DNA from: Pseudomonadota bacterium | GTDB lineage: Bacteria > Pseudomonadota > Alphaproteobacteria > Rhizobiales > Xanthobacteraceae | Reading direction: 5' to 3' | Assembly (NCBI GenBank): GCA_023430245.1 | Contig: JAEZBA010000703.1 | Coordinates: forward strand, 1-9,451 | DNA: 9,451 nt | In this document: in pieces, positions 6,120-9,451 of the stretch | How positions within the stretch are numbered: position 1 is the stretch's first letter | Layout: the number at the start of each line of letters is the position of its first letter | Notes under the pieces: generated by a model | What the model saw: only the letters and a program-made list of their open reading frames with translations | Told to the model about the DNA's origin: nothing | The model's database searches: none | Translations under genes and position numbers: made by a program

Positions 6120-6932
6120 ATGGCCCCCGCGATGGCAGCCGGCGCCTCTGCGGCATCGGACAGACCATGGGATCTCGGTGGATCGATCGTTGACGCAACG
6201 ATCGCCGGCGAGGTCTGGCCGTATATAGATACGCGCGCCGAAGGCCCGGTTCTGGTGATGCTGCCGGGCTCGGTCGGCACCTGCGAGATGTTCTACAAGC
6301 AGATTGCCGCGCTCGGCGAGAGGGTCCGCATCATATCGGTCAGCTATCCCGCCGTGGCAGATCCGGCCCGGCTGGCCGATGGCCTTGCCGGCCTGCTGGA
6401 TCATCTCGGACTGCCGCGCGCCAGCGTTCTCGGCTCGTCGTTCGGAGGGTATTGGGCGCAGTTTTTTGCGCTTCGTCATCCCCGCCGGCTCGACCATCTC
6501 TTTCTCGGAAACATCTTCGTCACCCCGGACGAGTTGTTCGCAAACCCGCTATTCGAACCGGGCTTCATCGCATCGACGAGCGCCCCGGATCTGCAGGCAA
6601 CCTGGCGGCAGCGCGTCGAACAGGCGCCGGACAGCGAACTGAAGCGCATCCAGCTCGCCATGCTGTCCGGGCGTCAGAGCGCCGATAATCTGAAGGCGCG
6701 GTTCGAGGGCGTGGCCGCCGCAACGCTCTGCCCTCCTCTGCCCATTCCGGCGGAGCGCATTACCGTAATCGACTGCGAGGATGACCCGATCATTCCGCTG
6801 CGGTCGCGGCAGGCGGTCCACGATCACTATGCCGGCGCGCATTTGCACACGCTACAGACCGGCGGCCACTACCCGCACATCCTCAATCCGCGTGCCTACA
6901 ACGCGGTCATTACCGGCCGCCTGTTCCGTTGA
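6120..6932 (+). CDS. Alpha/beta-hydrolase fold enzyme
   Basis: A 270-residue serine hydrolase of the alpha/beta fold, cytosolic, with no signal peptide. The nucleophile elbow is GSSFGG (105-110) with Ser107 as nucleophile; the acid is probably Asp222 in DDPIIP and the base His250 in TGGHYPH. The oxyanion region is near LPGSVGT (48-54), where many relatives have HG; the LPG form is a mild variation. A cap of helices lies around residues 130-205. The start is 2 bases after the cupin stop and lacks its own clear ribosome site, which fits translational coupling; Met5 at 6132 is an alternative. In this operon it would plausibly hydrolyse an ester, amide or C-C bond in the compound handled by the upstream cupin and imported by the downstream transporter. 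Esterase, C-C hydrolase and deformylase roles cannot be separated from sequence alone. Confidence 0.9.
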   Translation: MAPAMAAGASAASDRPWDLGGSIVDATIAGEVWPYIDTRAEGPVLVMLPGSVGTCEMFYKQIAALGERVRIISVSYPAVADPARLADGLAGLLDHLGLPRASVLGSSFGGYWAQFFALRHPRRLDHLFLGNIFVTPDELFANPLFEPGFIASTSAPDLQATWRQRVEQAPDSELKRIQLAMLSGRQSADNLKARFEGVAAATLCPPLPIPAERITVIDCEDDPIIPLRSRQAVHDHYAGAHLHTLQTGGHYPHILNPRAYNAVITGRLFR

Positions 6933-6958
6933 TCAAGCCGGACCAACACGGCGAACCC

Positions 6959-6964
6959 AGGGAG
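6959..6964 (+). promoter_or_regulatory. Ribosome binding site fixing the start of the solute-binding protein
   Basis: AGGGAG ends 9 bases before the ATG at 6974. An upstream in-frame TTG at 6929 would add 15 hydrophilic residues in front of the signal peptide and overlap the hydrolase stop, so the ATG at 6974 is preferred. Confidence 0.8.
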
Positions 6965-6973
6965 ACCAAGTCC

Positions 6974-8218
6974 ATGATCGGTAAACTTATACGCGGGATG
7001 CGCATCACACTGGCAGCTGCCGGCGCGCTTTGCGCTGCCAGTTCTGCAATGGCCGCCGAACCCATCAAGGTCGGCTTCAGCATGGCGCTGACCGGCGGCC
7101 TCGCGGCCAACGGCAAGGCCGCACTGCTCGCGATGCAGATGTGGGCCGACGACGTCAACAAGAAGGGCGGATTGCTGGGTCGGCCGGTGAAGCTCATTCA
7201 CTATGACGACCAGAGCAATCCGGCCACCGTACCGAGCCTCTACACCAAACTGATCGACCTAGACAAAGTCGATATCGTGGTATCGCCCTACGGCACCAAC
7301 CTGATCGCGCCCGCCATGCCTGTCGTCATGCAGAAGGGCATGACGATGATGAGCCTGTTCGGCGTCGGCGTGAACAAACAGTTCAATTACGACCGGTATT
7401 TCCAGATCATGCCGCTGGGCGTGGAGTCCGGGCACGCGATTCCGAACGCGTTCTTCGAAGTGGTGAAAACGCTCAACCCGAAGCCCACAACGATCGCGAT
7501 CGTCGGCGCGGATGCGGAGTTTGGCAAGATCACCTCGGACGCAGCACGCGACATTGCCAAAAAGATGGGGCTCAAGATCGTTTACGATCGCTCCTACCCG
7601 CCATCCAACGTCGATTTCGCGCCGATCGCACGGGCGATCCAGAACGCTAATCCCGACCTCGTCTTCATCGCGTCCTATCCGATCGACTCGGTCGGTCTTT
7701 ATCGCGCCATCAACGAGATCGGCCTGAAAGCAAAACTCGTCGGCGGCGGAGCGGTCGGCCCGCAATTCACCGCCATCAAGGCGCAGCTGGGCCCGTTCCT
7801 CAACAACGCGCTGGGCTACGAACTCTACGTCCCGTCCAAGACCATGAACTTTCCCGGCATCCGGGAATTCATCGCGCGCTACCAGAAGGAGGCAACGGGA
7901 CAGGGCGTCGATCCGCTCGGCTTCTACGTGCCCCCATTTATCTATTCGGCGATGGAAGTGCTCGGCCAGGCGGTGGAAAAATCAAAATCCCTCGATCAAA
8001 GGGTGCTAGCCAAGACCATTCACGACAATGAATTCTCGACCATCGTCGGCAAGATAAGGTTTGCCCCGAACGGCGAATGGACCGAGCCGCGCGTGCTGAT
8101 GGTGCAGTATCGCGGCATCGAGGGGAACGGCGTCGACCAGTTCCGCGACGCCGACCGCTACAGCATCCTCTATCCGCCTGCCTTCAAATCGGGCGACGTG
8201 GTTGTGCCTTATCGCTGA
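6974..8218 (+). CDS. Branched-chain-type ABC transporter substrate-binding protein
   Basis: A 414-residue periplasmic solute-binding protein of the LivJ/LivK type (type 1 periplasmic-binding fold). Residues 1-27 form a signal peptide: a basic start (MIGKLIRGMR), a hydrophobic core and a cleavage site after AMA (25-27). The mature protein begins EPIKVGFSMALTGG (29-42), typical of the family, with ligand-contact regions expected near SPYGTNL (104-110) and VGADAEFGK (177-185). Members bind amino acids, aromatic acids, amides or urea, so the ligand is open; the surrounding catabolic genes favour an organic acid or aromatic compound. The gene follows the hydrolase after 41 bases in the same operon and precedes the permeases. 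A strong hairpin directly after the stop may keep its message more abundant than that of the permeases, as binding proteins are needed in excess. Confidence 0.93.
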   Translation: MIGKLIRGMRITLAAAGALCAASSAMAAEPIKVGFSMALTGGLAANGKAALLAMQMWADDVNKKGGLLGRPVKLIHYDDQSNPATVPSLYTKLIDLDKVDIVVSPYGTNLIAPAMPVVMQKGMTMMSLFGVGVNKQFNYDRYFQIMPLGVESGHAIPNAFFEVVKTLNPKPTTIAIVGADAEFGKITSDAARDIAKKMGLKIVYDRSYPPSNVDFAPIARAIQNANPDLVFIASYPIDSVGLYRAINEIGLKAKLVGGGAVGPQFTAIKAQLGPFLNNALGYELYVPSKTMNFPGIREFIARYQKEATGQGVDPLGFYVPPFIYSAMEVLGQAVEKSKSLDQRVLAKTIHDNEFSTIVGKIRFAPNGEWTEPRVLMVQYRGIEGNGVDQFRDADRYSILYPPAFKSGDVVVPYR

Positions 8219-8237
8219 GCAGACGGTCGCAGCCAGA

Positions 8238-8264
8238 GACGCCGGGCGAACACCGCCCGGCGTC
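8238..8264. other. Intercistronic GC-rich hairpin between binding protein and permease
   Basis: A perfect 11-bp stem, GACGCCGGGCG (8238-8248) with CGCCCGGCGTC (8254-8264), has a 5-base loop and starts 20 bases after the binding-protein stop. No T-run follows, so it is not a standard intrinsic terminator. Likely roles are protection of the upstream message from 3' decay or partial attenuation. The rest of the 253-bp gap (8265-8420) shows no convincing gene; a weak promoter-like pair, TTGGAT (8279-8284) and TATCAA (8302-8307) spaced by 17, is the only other signal. Confidence 0.75.
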
Positions 8265-8420
8265 CACCGTCCGGCATTTTGGATGAGGAACTGCCCACTC
8301 CTATCAAAGGACTAGCCAAGCGTTGCGGCTTGCGGCAATACTCGCCGTCAAAGCGCAGCAGGGTGGCCCGCCGGGACGGCGATCACCCGAAACAACCAAC
8401 AAGCGCGGGCGGGGAGAGAG

Positions 8421-8459
8421 ATGGCGTCACATATCCGGCGTACCGGGCCTTCGTGTTGA
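8421..8459 (+). CDS. Possible 12-residue leader peptide upstream of livH-type gene
   Basis: A 12-codon reading frame (MASHIRRTGPSC) starts with ATG after a purine-rich GGGGAG at 8411-8416 and ends with TGA directly before the permease ribosome site at 8460-8465. Its start signal is as good as that of real genes nearby, and ribosomes ending there would be placed to start the permease. The peptide has no run of any one amino acid, so classical attenuation is not suggested. It may simply be chance, as any short frame can be. Confidence 0.25.
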   Translation: MASHIRRTGPSC

Positions 8460-8471
8460 GAGGAGCCTGGC

Positions 8472-9347
8472 ATGGATTTTCCCGTTGAGCTTTTCATCAA
8501 TGCGCTGATCGCCGGCATCCTGCTGGGCGGCTTCTACGCCGCGGTGACGGTCGGGATTTCGATCTCGTTCGGCATTCTCGACATCGTCAACATCGCGCAC
8601 CCGGCCTTTATCATTCTCGGGTCATACATCGCATATATCGCCAACCAGAGACTCGGGCTCGACCCCATCCTGGTCAGTATCCTGGTGCTGCCGGCCTTCT
8701 ATTATCTGGGCTCGCTGATCTATCAGGTCTATTATGTTTCGTTCGAGAAACGCGGGCAGGAGGCGCTGCGCGGGCTCGCCTTCTTCTTCGGGCTGCTATT
8801 CGTCACCGAGGTCGTGCTGATCCTCGTGTTCGGCGTCGACTACCGCTATGTGCAGGCGGGCTACATCGACACCACGCTGCGCTTCTCCTTCCTCGATCTG
8901 CCGATGCGCATGGTGGTGCCGTTCGTGATTTCCATGCTGCTGGTATTCGGGCTGCAGCTGTTCCTGACCAAGACCTTCACCGGCCGCGCCATCATGGCCG
9001 TCGCACAGGACCAGCTGGCGCTGTCGCTGATGGCCGCCGACCCGATCCGCATCAAGCGCATCGCCTTCTCGATCTCGATCGCCACCGCCGCCATTGCCGG
9101 CGCGCTGCTGATCATCATCCAGCCGGTCGAACCCTCGGTCGGGCGCGAATATATTGGTCGGGTGTTCGCCATCTGCGTGCTCGGCGGCATGGGCAGCCTG
9201 CCTGGAACCGTGATCGCAGCACTGCTGCTCGGGATCGTGGAAAGCATCACCTCGACCTTCTACGGGCCCTCATGGGCGCCCGCAGTCGCCTTCGGCTTCC
9301 TGCTGATCACGCTCGCCGTGCGGCCTTCCGGCATTTTGGGTCGATAA
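8472..9347 (+). CDS. Branched-chain-type ABC transporter permease, LivH type
   Basis: A 291-residue inner-membrane permease of the LivH family. It has about eight hydrophobic segments, near residues 8-30, 32-56, 64-88, 101-121, 146-166, 196-216, 229-256 and 266-284. Conserved landmarks are ISFGILDIVNIAHPAFIILG (31-50), where most relatives have HG and this one HP, the cytoplasmic coupling loop GRAIMAVAQD (171-180), and LGGMGSLPGTVIAALLLG (237-254). GAGGAG at 8460-8465, 6 bases before the ATG, supports the start. It pairs with the LivM-type permease that overlaps its stop codon, and with the binding protein upstream, to form an importer; the ATPase subunits are not in the window. The protein says nothing clear about the transported compound. 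Confidence 0.93.
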   Translation: MDFPVELFINALIAGILLGGFYAAVTVGISISFGILDIVNIAHPAFIILGSYIAYIANQRLGLDPILVSILVLPAFYYLGSLIYQVYYVSFEKRGQEALRGLAFFFGLLFVTEVVLILVFGVDYRYVQAGYIDTTLRFSFLDLPMRMVVPFVISMLLVFGLQLFLTKTFTGRAIMAVAQDQLALSLMAADPIRIKRIAFSISIATAAIAGALLIIIQPVEPSVGREYIGRVFAICVLGGMGSLPGTVIAALLLGIVESITSTFYGPSWAPAVAFGFLLITLAVRPSGILGR

Positions 9348-9451
9348 TGCGCACCTGGCAGTTCTTCCTCGTTTCTCTCGTCATCGCGCTCGCCGGCTTC
9401 CTTGCCGCGCGGCTGTTGCAGAACGACTATTTGTTCTTCGCGGGCTATGTG
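9347..9451 (+). CDS. Start of LivM-type ABC transporter permease (cut by window end)
   Basis: An open frame begins with an ATG that shares its first base with the TAA stop of the LivH-type gene (TAATG) and runs 35 codons to the window edge without a stop. The residues begin MRTWQFFLVSLVIALAGFL, an N-terminal membrane segment, then continue to LFFAGYV. Stop-start overlap with livH, the hydrophobic start and the fixed livH-livM gene order of this transporter class identify it. The single-base overlap implies translation coupled to livH, as there is no strong ribosome site of its own. Only the N-terminus is present. Confidence 0.8.
   Translation, partial: MRTWQFFLVSLVIALAGFLAARLLQNDYLFFAGYV

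Noticed and set aside
5335..6198. Long minus-strand open frame of 287 codons over the tetR start and the second cupin gene
   Set aside because: It lies antisense to a gene with clear cupin motifs, spans the promoter and operator region, and shows no recognisable domain; long antisense frames are expected in high-GC DNA.
6929..6973. Upstream TTG start extending the binding protein by 15 residues
   Set aside because: It would place charged residues before the signal peptide and has no ribosome site, whereas the ATG at 6974 has one.
8279..8488. Open frame of 69 codons in the gap before the permease
   Set aside because: It needs a TTG start without a ribosome site, overlaps the permease start in another frame, and has no recognisable composition or motif.
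1..9451. CRISPR arrays, tRNA or rRNA genes, insertion sequences, phage or toxin-antitoxin genes
   Set aside because: No regularly spaced repeats, cloverleaf-like segments, transposase motifs or paired small genes were seen on reading both strands.

Overview
The window looks like a chromosomal stretch from a high-GC alphaproteobacterium, most likely of the Bradyrhizobium/Rhodopseudomonas group. This rests on the GC-rich codon use, the style of the encoded proteins, a short two-hairpin palindromic repeat of a kind I remember from those genomes, and the density of small-molecule oxidoreductases beside a branched-chain-type ABC importer. The assignment is an inference, since no rRNA or other marker gene is present. 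I see no tRNA, rRNA, CRISPR array, insertion sequence or phage gene.

Left part (9-4115), oxidoreductases in two convergent pairs. A short-chain dehydrogenase/reductase (+) faces a D-2-hydroxyacid dehydrogenase (-), with a palindromic repeat between their stops. A 3-hydroxyisobutyrate dehydrogenase-type enzyme (+, GTG start, lysine-rich tail) then faces a flavin monooxygenase of the 2,6-dihydroxypyridine hydroxylase type (-), with only 6 bp between the stops.

Middle (4174-5556), control region. A small cupin protein (+) is divergent from the monooxygenase and convergent with a TetR-type repressor (-). The intrinsic terminator that fits the cupin gene lies inside the 3' end of the tetR gene. 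Between tetR and the next gene (+) is a promoter overlapped by a 39-bp nearly perfect palindrome, the obvious operator candidate.

Right part (5557-9451), the apparently TetR-controlled operon, all on +: a second cupin protein, an alpha/beta hydrolase (2-nt gap), a periplasmic solute-binding protein with a signal peptide, a 253-bp gap holding a strong hairpin and a 12-codon mini-ORF, a LivH-type permease, and the first 35 codons of a LivM-type permease overlapping livH by one base. The ATPase genes presumably follow beyond the window.

Taken together, the right-hand operon reads as import of a small organic acid or aromatic or heterocyclic compound, followed by cupin- and hydrolase-mediated processing, induced when the ligand releases the TetR repressor. 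The dehydrogenases and the monooxygenase to the left could supply further catabolic steps. The substrate cannot be read from the sequence.
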